Shown here one piece after another: positions 1 to 7,781 of a DNA stretch of 64,000 nt. This DNA comes from Prochlorococcus sp. AG-347-K20 (GTDB lineage: Bacteria; Cyanobacteriota; Cyanobacteriia; PCC-6307; Cyanobiaceae). The position numbers and the translations under genes were made by a program. The notes under the pieces were generated by a model. That model was not told the DNA's origin. It saw only the letters and a program-made list of their open reading frames with translations, and made no database searches. How positions within the stretch are numbered: position 1 is the stretch's first letter; each line of letters begins with the position of its first letter. The stretch spans positions 1-64,000 of the forward strand of contig QCCH01000003.1 of the NCBI GenBank assembly GCA_003281315.1. Direction: 5' to 3'.

Positions 1-513
1 GGAGATCCAAATAAAGATAGTAAATACTGGTCTGGTTACATAACAAATGAGGAGTTATTAGTTGATAAAAAGTTTTTTGATTTAATTCAAGGTAATGGTA
101 TAATCTGGGGTTTTGTTAGTGGTGCAGAGTCTGCTTCTGCAAAATTTGTTTTGGAAAAAAGACTTGGACTAAAATCACCACCATTAATATCTATGGGAGA
201 TGCCCCTGACAAGCCTAACCCGAAAGGTTTTATTAACTTATCAAAAAAGCTTATTGGAGATAAACTTGGCGAATCAAATATTCCCATTGCATATGTAGGA
301 GATACTATTGCAGATATAAATACAGTTATAAACGCTAGAAAAGAAATACCATCTCAAAAATTCATAAGCATCGGAATATCTCCCCCTCATTTACATTTAA
401 ATTCTCGATTAAAAGAACGTAATTCTTACGAAACAAATCTTAGAGATGCAGGTGCTGACTTGATTTTAAATTCTATTTATGACCTTAAAGATATCAATCT
501 TGACTTGTTTTAA
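1..513 (+). CDS. HAD-superfamily phosphatase, subfamily IA (3' part; start lies outside the window)
   Basis: The frame is open from the first base and ends in TAA at 511-513, so the gene starts upstream. The visible C-terminal half has HAD motif II-like GFVSG, the motif III lysine in a DKPNP context, and motif IV as GDTIAD, which binds Mg2+. The first catalytic Asp (motif I, DxDG) must lie upstream. The layout resembles the cyanobacterial family of HAD IA phosphatases of unknown substrate; that family match is from memory. It probably hydrolyses a small phosphorylated metabolite in the cytosol. The gene ends 31 bases before a copy of the tRNA-Ser 3' end, so it borders the small putative inserted element. 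Confidence 0.75.
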   Translation, partial: GDPNKDSKYWSGYITNEELLVDKKFFDLIQGNGIIWGFVSGAESASAKFVLEKRLGLKSPPLISMGDAPDKPNPKGFINLSKKLIGDKLGESNIPIAYVGDTIADINTVINARKEIPSQKFISIGISPPHLHLNSRLKERNSYETNLRDAGADLILNSIYDLKDINLDLF

Positions 514-544
514 AACAAATATTAATTAAAAATTTTCTAAATAA

Positions 545-559
545 ATCACGGAGAGGGAG
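545..559 (-). repeat. 15 bp copy of the tRNA-Ser 3' end (attachment-site-like, distal copy)
   Basis: The 15 bases ATCACGGAGAGGGAG are identical to 1299-1313, which covers the last 11 bases of tRNA-Ser(GCU) and the 4 bases after it. The tRNA reads on the minus strand, so this copy sits about 740 bases beyond its 3' end. That is the geometry left when an element integrates into the 3' end of a tRNA gene. No integrase gene lies between the copies. Confidence 0.6.
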
Positions 560-631
560 TTATCTGGATTGGATCAAAATAGCGCTCTATGACAATAATT
601 GAGACGAATAAAAATGTTTTATCAGTATAAA

Positions 632-650
632 TATCCCCTTAAATATCCCT
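632..650 (+). repeat. Iteron-like TATCCC(C/T) pair, left cluster
   Basis: TATCCCC at 632-638 and TATCCCT at 644-650 start 12 bases apart, just upstream of the -10-like box of the small secreted-protein gene. The same 7-mer recurs five times downstream of that gene at 1103-1176, with the same 12-base step. Such phased repeats are typical of protein-binding arrays; what binds here is unknown. Confidence 0.6.
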
Positions 651-656
651 TATAAT
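651..656 (+). promoter_or_regulatory. -10 box candidate for the small secreted-protein gene
   Basis: A perfect TATAAT lies 29 bases before the ATG at 686, directly abutting the second TATCCCT motif. No good -35 box is visible at the usual spacing. The repeats occupy where a -35 box would be, so a protein binding them could activate or block this promoter. Confidence 0.4.
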
Positions 657-685
657 TAGTTAGGTTAGTCTGAATAATTTTATAA

Positions 686-1054
686 ATGTTCAACTTTAAA
701 AGAGTAAATACTCTTCTATTTATTTTTTATAGTGCAAGCATAATATCGATACCAAATGCTGCTCATGCGCAATGTAAACAGTGGCGAGATAACCAAGGAA
801 CCAGTCATACCTATTGCAAGTTTGGTAATCAAATCGATTACCAAAGAAGATTTAGAAATGGCACTAGAACAAAAGAACTTTGCTATGAATATGCTAGTCA
901 AACTGATTGCAATTACTATACAAATGGAATGCGGGTAGAGACATGCACTTATTCAAGTTTTGGCACCCGTTGTAGGCAAGTAAATTCATCTCTTCAACTT
1001 CCTGCCCTTCCTGGTCTTCCTCCTTTACCATCGTTGCCATCTTTAGGTTTATAA
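686..1054 (+). CDS. Small secreted cysteine-rich protein of unknown function
   Basis: The 122-residue product starts with a clear Sec signal peptide: a basic N-terminus, a hydrophobic core at about residues 9-22 and a signal peptidase I site AHA|Q near residue 28. The mature part has six cysteines (30, 44, 66, 75, 87, 96), enough for three disulfides, and is rich in Tyr, Arg and Asn. The C-terminus is a short Pro/Leu repeat of LPxLP units (residues 105-121). I do not recognise the family. It is the only gene between the two tRNA-Ser 3'-end copies and is flanked on both sides by TATCCC(C/T) motifs, so it is probably the cargo or a relic of a small integrated element. A periplasmic or extracellular location is inferred from the signal peptide. 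Confidence 0.65.
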   Translation: MFNFKRVNTLLFIFYSASIISIPNAAHAQCKQWRDNQGTSHTYCKFGNQIDYQRRFRNGTRTKELCYEYASQTDCNYYTNGMRVETCTYSSFGTRCRQVNSSLQLPALPGLPPLPSLPSLGL

Positions 1055-1102
1055 TTTTTTATTTCTTCAATAACTGCAAAGAAGATAATTAATAGATTTA
1101 AA

Positions 1103-1176
1103 TATCCCTAATTTTTTATAATTTATCCCCTGCTTTATCCCCTAACAAGTAAAAAAATATCCCCTTCTTTATCCCC
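1103..1176 (+). repeat. Iteron-like TATCCC(C/T) array, right cluster
   Basis: Five copies start at 1103 (TATCCCT), 1124, 1136, 1158 and 1170 (all TATCCCC). The steps are 21, 12, 22 and 12 bases, so two tight pairs and one single copy sit roughly one or two helical turns apart. With the left cluster there are seven copies in about 550 bases, none inside the coding region. All are in the same orientation. Confidence 0.6.
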
Positions 1177-1201
1177 TAAATCTTTAAAACTTTGTGATAC
1201 G

Positions 1202-1292
1202 ATATGAACCTTCCTGATACTAATTATTTCTCAATAATGTTTCATAGCAAGTCATATGAGCATTTTTAGAACTATATGAACCTTTCTGAAAC
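1202..1292 (+). repeat. Imperfect 19 bp direct repeat pair
   Basis: The 19 bases at 1202-1220 and at 1274-1292 match at 17 positions; both begin ATATGAACCTT or ATATGAACCTTT. The copies start 72 bases apart, and the second ends 7 bases before the tRNA-Ser-flanking 15-mer. They may be further binding sites of the same putative element. Confidence 0.5.
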
Positions 1293-1298
1293 CAAATA

Positions 1299-1313
1299 AT
1301 CACGGAGAGGGAG
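1299..1313 (-). repeat. 15 bp tRNA-Ser 3'-end repeat (attachment-site-like, tRNA-proximal copy)
   Basis: This is identical to 545-559. It spans the last 11 bases of tRNA-Ser(GCU) plus 4 downstream bases. Together the two copies frame a segment whose repeat-to-repeat period is 754 bases. Confidence 0.6.
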
Positions 1314-1391
1314 GGATTCGAACCCTCGACAAAAGTTACCTCCTGTAACTCCTTAGCAGGGAGCCGCTTTCAACCACTCAGCCACCTCTCC
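1303..1391 (-). tRNA. tRNA-Ser(GCU)
   Basis: The gene folds as a type II tRNA with a long variable arm. The acceptor stem is GGAGAGG/CCTCTCC, the discriminator base is G, the T arm contains GTTCGAATCC and the anticodon is GCT in the context CTGCTAA. The 3' CCA is not encoded. Its 3' end is duplicated at 545-559, marking it as a probable integration site. Confidence 0.95.
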
Positions 1392-1452
1392 AGTTCTTAT
1401 ACATTATCAATTTTTTTGCAAACATTCAAAATTTTTTATTTAATCGAAATGT

Positions 1453-2652
1453 CTAATCAACTTGAACTCTAGGTAGTCTATTTTTAAAAGAACAAAGAAT
1501 TTCCCACGGTATAGTATTAGATTTTCTTGCCCATTCAAGAGGAGAAATTGTTTTATCTCCATCAGATCCTAGTAATACCATGGTACTACCAACTTTAATT
1601 TCACTTGAACCTGTTATGTCCACCATCATTTGATCCATAGTTATGGATCCAACTTGAGGATAAAGTTCATCATTATGAATAACGTTTATCTTTCCTGAAA
1701 GACTTCTTGGCACTCCATCTGCGTATCCAATACTTAATACAGCTAGATTAGTTTTTCTATGACTTACAAATTTGCCTCCATAACTTACACCAACACCTGG
1801 ATCAATAGTTCTAATAAAAGCTACTTTAGCTTTCAAAAATAAAGCTGGTTTAAGTGATAAATTTTTATCTATTTTGTCTAAAGGACTGTATCCATACATA
1901 GAAAGCCCAACACGCACCATGTGAAAATGAAAATCTTTGTTAATAAGCATTCCCGCAGAATTAGCCAAATGAATCTTAATTTCATTATTTTGATCAAGAT
2001 TAATTTGCTTTAATAATTCATTAAACTTCAGTCTTTGTAATTGTGTAATACTTTTAGGATCTAATGCATTAGCCTCATCTGCAGAAGATAAATGACTATA
2101 TATTCCTTCTATTAAAATGTTCTCAAAAGATTTTATTTTTTCAAATTGCTGGGCAAATTTATTGTATTCAAATCCTAATCTTGACATTCCCGTATCAACT
2201 TTAAGATGTAAGAGAAATTTCAATCCAAATTGCTTACCAATGTTATTGCAAATTAAACATTCTCTTAAACTGCTGATAGTTGGAATAAGATCATTTTTAA
2301 AACATATAATAAGATCCCTTTTAGTATAAAGATTTCCTAGGATAAGTATTGGTTTTTTAACTCCAGATGAGCGAAGCTTAAGGCCTTCATTTAATGTGGC
2401 AACACCTAATTGAGATGCTCCACCTTTGATAGCATAATCTGATACTAATTTCGCATCATGTCCATATCCATCAGCTTTAACGACTGCCATAAATTGACAA
2501 TTTTTACTTAATTTTGATCTTAACTGTCTAACGTTTGTTTCTATTGCTTTACCTTTAACTTCAATCCATGCTCTTTGTTTTAGATCTATATCTTTTTCAA
2601 AATTTGGAAATTTGTCAAAATTAAATACCTGATTTGTTTGCCTATTTTGCAT
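1453..2652 (-). CDS. alr: Alanine racemase
   Basis: A 399-residue PLP-dependent, fold type III racemase that interconverts L- and D-alanine for peptidoglycan precursors. The PLP lysine sits in the signature AVVKADGYGH near residue 60. The second catalytic tyrosine is probably in the segment with GVSYGGKF near residue 295. Length is near the family norm with a slightly long N-terminus of about 28 residues before the core; the first ATG is used here, and a shorter start is possible. It is divergent from the HNH gene, with 68 bases between the two start codons, which must hold both promoters. Confidence 0.93.
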   Translation of the reverse strand: MQNRQTNQVFNFDKFPNFEKDIDLKQRAWIEVKGKAIETNVRQLRSKLSKNCQFMAVVKADGYGHDAKLVSDYAIKGGASQLGVATLNEGLKLRSSGVKKPILILGNLYTKRDLIICFKNDLIPTISSLRECLICNNIGKQFGLKFLLHLKVDTGMSRLGFEYNKFAQQFEKIKSFENILIEGIYSHLSSADEANALDPKSITQLQRLKFNELLKQINLDQNNEIKIHLANSAGMLINKDFHFHMVRVGLSMYGYSPLDKIDKNLSLKPALFLKAKVAFIRTIDPGVGVSYGGKFVSHRKTNLAVLSIGYADGVPRSLSGKINVIHNDELYPQVGSITMDQMMVDITGSSEIKVGSTMVLLGSDGDKTISPLEWARKSNTIPWEILCSFKNRLPRVQVD

Positions 2653-2720
2653 TAACTTTGCACAAATATATGCGCTTATTTAAATATACAGTTAGCATGA
2701 CATGTAAATTGTATTTTGGC

Positions 2721-3185
2721 ATGGGCCAGACTCTAGTTTTAAATGCATCTTATGAACCTTTAAACATCACTTCCTGGAGAAGGGCAGTTATTTTAATGAT
2801 TAAAGGTAAAGCAGAAAGCTTAGAGGAAGATAAAACATATTCAATTCATAGCGGGAAAAAGTTGCCGACAGTTATAAGACTTCGTTACTACGTCAAAGTT
2901 CCTTTTAGAGAGGTTTCTTTAACAAGAAAAAATATTCTTCTCAGAGATAATAATTCTTGCCAATACTGTAACTATAGGGGTAGTGACCTATCAATAGATC
3001 ATGTTACTACAGCATGTCTCAGATGTAATGTACAAAAAGGTAATCGAACCCCCGAAGAGGCGAATATGCCTTTAAAACGTAGGCCTTATCGTCCATTAAG
3101 TAATCTAAATTTTGAAGCTACAAGACAAATTGACTCTGGCAAGCATAAAGAATGGAGTAAATACGTAATAGGAGTTGCAATCTAA
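2721..3185 (+). CDS. HNH endonuclease family protein with a deletion in the HNH core
   Basis: The start at 2721 (MGQTLVLNASYEPL) matches the conserved N-terminus of the cyanobacterial HNH family; an upstream in-frame ATG at 2634 would overlap alr. The 154-residue protein keeps both zinc-ribbon pairs (C80/C83 and C99/C102) and the first HNH histidine (IDH, H94). From memory, relatives have about 14 more residues after IDHV, with the consensus PRSRGG...WEN, before TTACLRCN. Here IDHV is followed directly by TTAC, so the central Asn of HNH and its beta-turn are missing. Nuclease activity is therefore doubtful, although the reading frame is intact. Normal function in the family is DNA cleavage of unknown biological role. 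Confidence 0.8.
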   Translation: MGQTLVLNASYEPLNITSWRRAVILMIKGKAESLEEDKTYSIHSGKKLPTVIRLRYYVKVPFREVSLTRKNILLRDNNSCQYCNYRGSDLSIDHVTTACLRCNVQKGNRTPEEANMPLKRRPYRPLSNLNFEATRQIDSGKHKEWSKYVIGVAI

Positions 3186-3195
3186 TAAAAAAATC

Positions 3196-4290
3196 TTAAT
3201 TTACTTCTTTATTAAAATCTTCCATCATTCTTTTTTGTTCTTGCGCTATGCATGCATTAATCACTTCTTCTAATTGACCAGCAAGAATTGGCTCAAGAGA
3301 AAAATTGGAACCTAATCTATGATCAGTTGTCCTGTTATCTTTAAAATTATAAGTTCTGATTTTTTCACTTCTATCGCCTGTTCCAACCTGGGAAAGCCTT
3401 TGTGATCTCTCTTTTGCATTGGCTTCTTTTAATTGAATTTCATACAATTTAGCTCTCAAAATTTCCATTGCTCGTTCGCGATTTTGCAATTGTGATCTCT
3501 CTTGAGTACAAAAAACTCTTATTCCTGTAGGCTTGTGGAGAAGATCAATAGCTGTCTCTACCTTATTAACATTTTGTCCCCCTGCACCTCCTGATCTTGC
3601 TGTTCCAACCTCTAGATCTGTTGGATCAATTTTAACCTCAACTGGATCAGCCTCAGGCATAACGGCAACTGTAGCAGTAGAGGTGTGAACTCTACCTTGA
3701 GATTCAGTAGCTGGAACTCTTTGGACTCTATGTACGCCAGCCTCAAATTTAAGTTGACTATATACAGAATCTCCCTTAACAGAGATAACTAACTCCTTAA
3801 ATCCACCCATATCTGACTCGGAAGCACTAACAGGTTTGACAGACCATCCAATTTTTTGTCCATATCTTTCATACATTCTCGCTAAATCACCCGCCCAGAT
3901 ACAAGCCTCGTTACCTCCAGCACCGGCTCTGATTTCTAACATTACACTTCTTTCATCTCTTGGGTCTTTTGGCAATAAGGCGATTGTGGTTTTTTGAATT
4001 AGTTCACTCTTAGATTCCTCTAGAGTTATTAACTCCTCATTTATCAAAGATTCCATTTCTTTATCATTTCTATTCTCTTTTAGTAGATTTTTTGAATCTT
4101 CGATTTCTCTATCAGTATCAAGCAACTTATTAAAATCAATAACCAAAGGTTCCAATTTTGACCTTTCTCTTGCTATGGATTCTAATTTTTTTGGATCATT
4201 AGCTATATCAGGATCTGCAAGTTGCACTTCCAAATTCTCAAAACTTTCTGAAGCAGTTTTCAACCTTGCAATTAATGTTGAGTATTCCAA
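3196..4290 (-). CDS. prfA: Peptide chain release factor 1
   Basis: RF1 (364 residues) recognises UAA and UAG and releases the finished peptide. The GGQ motif that enters the peptidyl transferase centre is seen in [11 protein letters not shown] near residue 240. The stop-codon-reading tripeptide is PAT (in RVPATESQ), which identifies RF1 rather than RF2. It is the last gene of the long minus-strand ribosomal array, 27 bases after rpmE, and ends 10 bases from the convergent HNH gene. Confidence 0.97.
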   Translation of the reverse strand: MEYSTLIARLKTASESFENLEVQLADPDIANDPKKLESIARERSKLEPLVIDFNKLLDTDREIEDSKNLLKENRNDKEMESLINEELITLEESKSELIQKTTIALLPKDPRDERSVMLEIRAGAGGNEACIWAGDLARMYERYGQKIGWSVKPVSASESDMGGFKELVISVKGDSVYSQLKFEAGVHRVQRVPATESQGRVHTSTATVAVMPEADPVEVKIDPTDLEVGTARSGGAGGQNVNKVETAIDLLHKPTGIRVFCTQERSQLQNRERAMEILRAKLYEIQLKEANAKERSQRLSQVGTGDRSEKIRTYNFKDNRTTDHRLGSNFSLEPILAGQLEEVINACIAQEQKRMMEDFNKEVN

Positions 4291-4317
4291 TTGAAATTGT
4301 GCTTAATTTTAAAAATT

Positions 4318-4578
4318 CTATTTTTTAGAATCTTTTTCTTCTTTTTGATGTTTTGATGTGGCTGAATTAGCTGAACCCATTCCATATTTTTTCATAAACC
4401 TATCAACCCTACCTTCTGTATCAAGAATCTTTTGAGTTCCGGTGAAGAAGGGATGATTTCCACTCCAAACATCAACATGTAATTCAGGCTGCGTGGAGCC
4501 AGTAGTCATTACAACTTCTCCATTACAAATAACTTTTGCATCTGGATACCATTTTGGGTGAATTTCTGATTTTGGCAT
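4318..4578 (-). CDS. rpmE: 50S ribosomal protein L31, zinc-free type
   Basis: L31 (86 residues) is a peripheral large-subunit protein at the central protuberance bridge. The core HPKWYPDAKVICNG and the later WSGNHPFFTG are recognisable. Zinc-binding L31 carries four Cys ligands (CxC-type and CSxCHPF); here only one Cys remains (ICNG) and CSxC is WSGN, so it is the zinc-independent C-minus form. The C-terminus has a lysine-rich extension. It sits between rpsI and prfA. Confidence 0.95.
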   Translation of the reverse strand: MPKSEIHPKWYPDAKVICNGEVVMTTGSTQPELHVDVWSGNHPFFTGTQKILDTEGRVDRFMKKYGMGSANSATSKHQKEEKDSKK

Positions 4579-4591
4579 AATTTAAATTCCT

Positions 4592-5002
4592 TTAACGTTT
4601 AGAGAATTGAGGAGCTTTTCTTGCTTTTTTAAGACCATATTTTCTTCTTTCCTTAGCTCTAGGATCTCTGCTGAGATGGCCTTCCGTTTTTAGCGGTTTC
4701 CTATTGTCAGGAGATAATTCGCAAAGTGCTCTAGCTGCACCTTGCTTTATAGCATCTGCTTGGCCAGTCAATCCACCCCCAAAAACATTTACCAAAATAT
4801 CATAAGAATTTTCAAGGCCTAATGTTTGCAAAGGTGCTTTTATTGAATTTAAGTGCAAGGGATTAAAGTTTAAGTAATCATCTCCAGCACGACCATTAAT
4901 TTTTATTAGTCCATTTCCTGGAATCAAGCGAACTCTAGCTACTGAAGTTTTTCTTCTTCCAGTTCCCCAATACACAGCTTTGTTTTTTATTTGACTATTC
5001 AT
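4592..5002 (-). CDS. rpsI: 30S ribosomal protein S9
   Basis: S9 (136 residues) binds the 30S head; its basic C-terminal tail ends in FSKR and reaches the P-site tRNA. The signature [19 protein letters not shown] and the tail [19 protein letters not shown] are visible. It lies 9 bases after rplM, the usual bacterial L13-S9 pair. Confidence 0.97.
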   Translation of the reverse strand: MNSQIKNKAVYWGTGRRKTSVARVRLIPGNGLIKINGRAGDDYLNFNPLHLNSIKAPLQTLGLENSYDILVNVFGGGLTGQADAIKQGAARALCELSPDNRKPLKTEGHLSRDPRAKERRKYGLKKARKAPQFSKR

Positions 5003-5011
5003 TTTGATAAA

Positions 5012-5443
5012 TTAACTATTTAATAATACAGGATTCTGAGCAGCATGAGGATGATCAGCACCTTTATAAACTTTTAGTTTTTTAAATTGCTGTCTTCCTA
5101 AAGAATTATGAGGCAGCATGCCCTTAACAGCTTGCTCGATGATTCTTTCAGGAATTCTTTCTTGTAAAGACTCAAATTTTTCAATTTTCATTCCTCCTGG
5201 TCTTCCAGAATGTCTCCTGTACAATTTTTGTGATGCTTTTTTACCTGTTACCTCAACTTTCTCGGCATTTACTACAATGACAAAATCTCCAGTATCTAGA
5301 TGAGGTGTAAATGTTGGTTTATTCTTACCTCTCAATACAGTTGCAATTTCTGTAGCAAGTCTACCAAGCGTCTTATCTTTTGCGTCAACTAAAAACCAAT
5401 TTCTTTCAATTGTTTCTAAAGATGGAGTAATTGTTTTATTCAT
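5012..5443 (-). CDS. rplM: 50S ribosomal protein L13
   Basis: L13 (143 residues) is an early assembly protein of the 50S subunit. Conserved features are [19 protein letters not shown] at the N-terminus, the [13 protein letters not shown] strand and the [13 protein letters not shown] motif near residue 110. It is paired with rpsI and follows truA after a gap of 115 bases, which may hold a secondary promoter for the rplM-rpsI-rpmE-prfA tail. Confidence 0.97.
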   Translation of the reverse strand: MNKTITPSLETIERNWFLVDAKDKTLGRLATEIATVLRGKNKPTFTPHLDTGDFVIVVNAEKVEVTGKKASQKLYRRHSGRPGGMKIEKFESLQERIPERIIEQAVKGMLPHNSLGRQQFKKLKVYKGADHPHAAQNPVLLNS

Positions 5444-5558
5444 TTACCAAATTTCTGCAAAAAAATTTAAATTAGTCTTAAATTCTACCTTATTGAAGGA
5501 ATATTAAACAACAGTTTTGAATGATTTACACAAAAAATTCGCTTAATAAAACCTTAAC

Positions 5559-6365
5559 TTAAGAAAAACCCTTAATTAAAAATACAGGAAAAAAATCATT
5601 GTTATTAACCTTTTTAAAAACATTTTCTTCATAAACAGCATTTACAAAACATAACCCCTTAGCTGGAGCAGATTCTTTAACATCATTTTTCTTTTTGTTT
5701 ACCCATCTATCTGTAAAAATTTCTGGCGATATTTTGTTTTCTCCAACTAAAACTAGTTGACCAATAATTAAGCGAACCATGCCATATAGAAAACCAGTAG
5801 CTTTAATATCAACAAAAATCAAATCTTCTATTCTTTTAATTTCGATATTTTTTATTTTTGTAATTGAGTTTATCCTATTACTACCACTTTTCTGAAAAGC
5901 AAAAAAATCATGTTCTCCTATCATTTTGCTGGATGCATTTAACATTAAAACTTCATCTAATACTTTTTGATATCTATGCCAGGCCCAATTATTGATGAAC
6001 AAGTTTGGGAATTTACTGTTATTAATGACATATCGATAATGTCTATACATTGCTGAATAGCATGCATGCCAACTATCTTTTACCTCAACTGATTCCAAGA
6101 TCCTAATTGATGAGGGTAAAAGACTATTTAAGACATCAGAGTAACTATTTCCTGGAAGAACATAGTCAACATCAAAGTGTACTACTTGACCTGATGCATG
6201 AACACCAGCATCAGTCCTACCTGCTGCAAAAGTCTTTACTGTATGATTTGTAATCTTTAACAGAGCTCTGTCTAAAATTTCTTGAACAGTATTTGCATTT
6301 TTTTGTTTTTGCCAACCTGAATAATGAGATCCATCATATTGGACTAGTAAAGCTACCCTTTTCAA
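5559..6365 (-). CDS. truA: tRNA pseudouridine(38-40) synthase
   Basis: TruA (268 residues) converts uridines 38-40 of the anticodon stem-loop to pseudouridine. The catalytic Asp lies in AGRTDAGVHASGQVVHFD near residue 52. The downstream FLYGMVRLIIGQLVLVG segment matches the conserved core. It follows rplQ closely (36 bases) and so is probably co-transcribed with the alpha-type operon, a common arrangement in cyanobacteria. Confidence 0.96.
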   Translation of the reverse strand: MKRVALLVQYDGSHYSGWQKQKNANTVQEILDRALLKITNHTVKTFAAGRTDAGVHASGQVVHFDVDYVLPGNSYSDVLNSLLPSSIRILESVEVKDSWHACYSAMYRHYRYVINNSKFPNLFINNWAWHRYQKVLDEVLMLNASSKMIGEHDFFAFQKSGSNRINSITKIKNIEIKRIEDLIFVDIKATGFLYGMVRLIIGQLVLVGENKISPEIFTDRWVNKKKNDVKESAPAKGLCFVNAVYEENVFKKVNNNDFFPVFLIKGFS

Positions 6366-6401
6366 AAGTTATTTTTAGTAAAAGCCCCTTAATTAGCTAA
6401 A

Positions 6402-6752
6402 TTAAACAAGCTCAATTATGGCCATCTGAGCATTATCACCTTTTCTGGATACAGTTCTGACAATGCGTGTATAACCACCATTTCTATCTCCATATCTTTC
6501 CTTTGCTTTGTCAAATAATGAATGAACTAATTTTTTATCATAAATATATCCAATAGCCCTTCTCCTAGAAGCCAAACTTCCCTCTTTGGCGAGTGAAATC
6601 ATTCTTTCAGCTTCATTTCTTAAAGCTTTTGCCCTAGCTTTTGTTGTCGTTACTCTACCTTCTCTAATTAATTGTGTAGTTAAACCTCTTAGAAGTGCTT
6701 TCCTCTGATCAGCAGGTTTACTTAATAATGGAATTCTAAGTTGGTGTCTCAT
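6402..6752 (-). CDS. rplQ: 50S ribosomal protein L17
   Basis: L17 (116 residues) has the conserved start [20 protein letters not shown], the central [23 protein letters not shown] segment (here VTTTKAR) and the C-terminal [12 protein letters not shown]. It follows rpoA by 14 bases, the classic rpoA-rplQ pair. Confidence 0.97.
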   Translation of the reverse strand: MRHQLRIPLLSKPADQRKALLRGLTTQLIREGRVTTTKARAKALRNEAERMISLAKEGSLASRRRAIGYIYDKKLVHSLFDKAKERYGDRNGGYTRIVRTVSRKGDNAQMAIIELV

Positions 6753-6766
6753 AATCTTAAAAATTG

Positions 6767-7705
6767 TTAAACAGATGTTCTGCTTTGTGGAATAGAAATG
6801 CCTATGCGCTCAAGAGCTTCAATAACCTCATCTGCAGATTTAGAGCCAAAGTTCTTAATTTCAAGAAGATCTTCATAGCTGAAGCCCATTAAATCCGAAA
6901 CTGAGTTAACTTGCGCCCGTTTCAAACAATTATATGCTCTAACGGACAAATTTAGTTCCTCGAGAGGAATTTGAGCTTCAGGAGATGGTTCAGGTTCTTC
7001 AGGAATTTCTTCAACCATTGTTACAGTAGCAAGGGGTTGGAAGAGTTCTATCAATTGATTTGCAGCTTCAGCAATAGCATCGTCAGGACTAGTTGAGCCA
7101 TCTGTTACTACCTCCATTTTTAATCTTTCTCTTCCCGTTCCGCCTTCTGCTACAGCAGTTTCGTCAATCGTAAAATTCACTCTCTTCACTGGCATAAATA
7201 CAGCATCTATTTGAAGTAAATCAATTGCAGTTGTCTCTTCACTCTTACGGTCTACAGGTCTATATCCAACACCTCTTTCAACATGGATTTCCAACTCTAA
7301 GTTATGACCCTCCTGGATAGTCGCAATCGGTTTTTCACCATCAACAATTTCAACTTGAGAAGAGAATTGGATGTCATTTGCCTTCACCTCCATTGGACCA
7401 CTCGCTACTAACCTGCCAATTTCGAGCTCTGGATTTGAACTATTTATTGATAGTTGCTTGCAATTAAGAAGAATATCTAAAACGTCTTCTCTAACTCCAG
7501 GAATAGTGGCATATTCATGATTAATTCCTGCTATTCTTACTGCAGTAACTGCACTACCTTCAAGTCCTCCCATAAGGACTCTTCTAAGGGAATTACCCAA
7601 AGTTGTAGCTTGTCCCCTTTCTAGAGGGCCAATTAAAAAAGTTCCTGTTTGGGAGCGATCATCTGCTATTTGATGGTCGATTCTGTCAATCTGGTATTGC
7701 AACAC
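6767..7705 (-). CDS. rpoA: RNA polymerase alpha subunit
   Basis: Alpha (312 residues) dimerises to nucleate RNA polymerase assembly. The N-terminal domain has the [17 protein letters not shown] motif near residue 30. A linker rich in Glu and Pro (about residues 222-240) leads to the C-terminal domain with [18 protein letters not shown], which contacts DNA and activators. The start is GTG at 7705; [12 protein letters not shown] matches the family N-terminus from memory. Just upstream lies a T8G6 homopolymer junction (plus strand, 7727-7740). Confidence 0.97.
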   Translation of the reverse strand: MLQYQIDRIDHQIADDRSQTGTFLIGPLERGQATTLGNSLRRVLMGGLEGSAVTAVRIAGINHEYATIPGVREDVLDILLNCKQLSINSSNPELEIGRLVASGPMEVKANDIQFSSQVEIVDGEKPIATIQEGHNLELEIHVERGVGYRPVDRKSEETTAIDLLQIDAVFMPVKRVNFTIDETAVAEGGTGRERLKMEVVTDGSTSPDDAIAEAANQLIELFQPLATVTMVEEIPEEPEPSPEAQIPLEELNLSVRAYNCLKRAQVNSVSDLMGFSYEDLLEIKNFGSKSADEVIEALERIGISIPQSRTSV

Positions 7706-7753
7706 GGAAAATAATGAGGTTAAGAGTTTTTTTTGGGGGGTTGAGGATGGTTA

Positions 7754-7781
7754 AGACCTAAACGCGTCTTCGTTTAGGTCT
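7754..7781 (-). promoter_or_regulatory. Perfect 11 bp stem-loop over the rpsK stop codon
   Basis: AGACCTAAACG (7754-7764) and CGTTTAGGTCT (7771-7781) are perfect reverse complements separated by 6 bases. The rpsK stop (7758-7760) lies in the stem. In the mRNA this is a stable hairpin between rpsK and rpoA with no U-run after it, so it is not a standard terminator. It may act as a partial attenuator, a processing site or a 3'-end protector that sets the rpoA level. Confidence 0.6.

Noticed and set aside
1055..1302. Further small genes or an integrase in the putative element
   Set aside because: No open frame of useful length with a start is present on either strand between the small gene and the tRNA.
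2634..2720. N-terminal extension of the HNH gene from an upstream ATG
   Set aside because: It overlaps the start of alr on the other strand and encodes residues unlike the family; MGQTL at 2721 matches the usual start.
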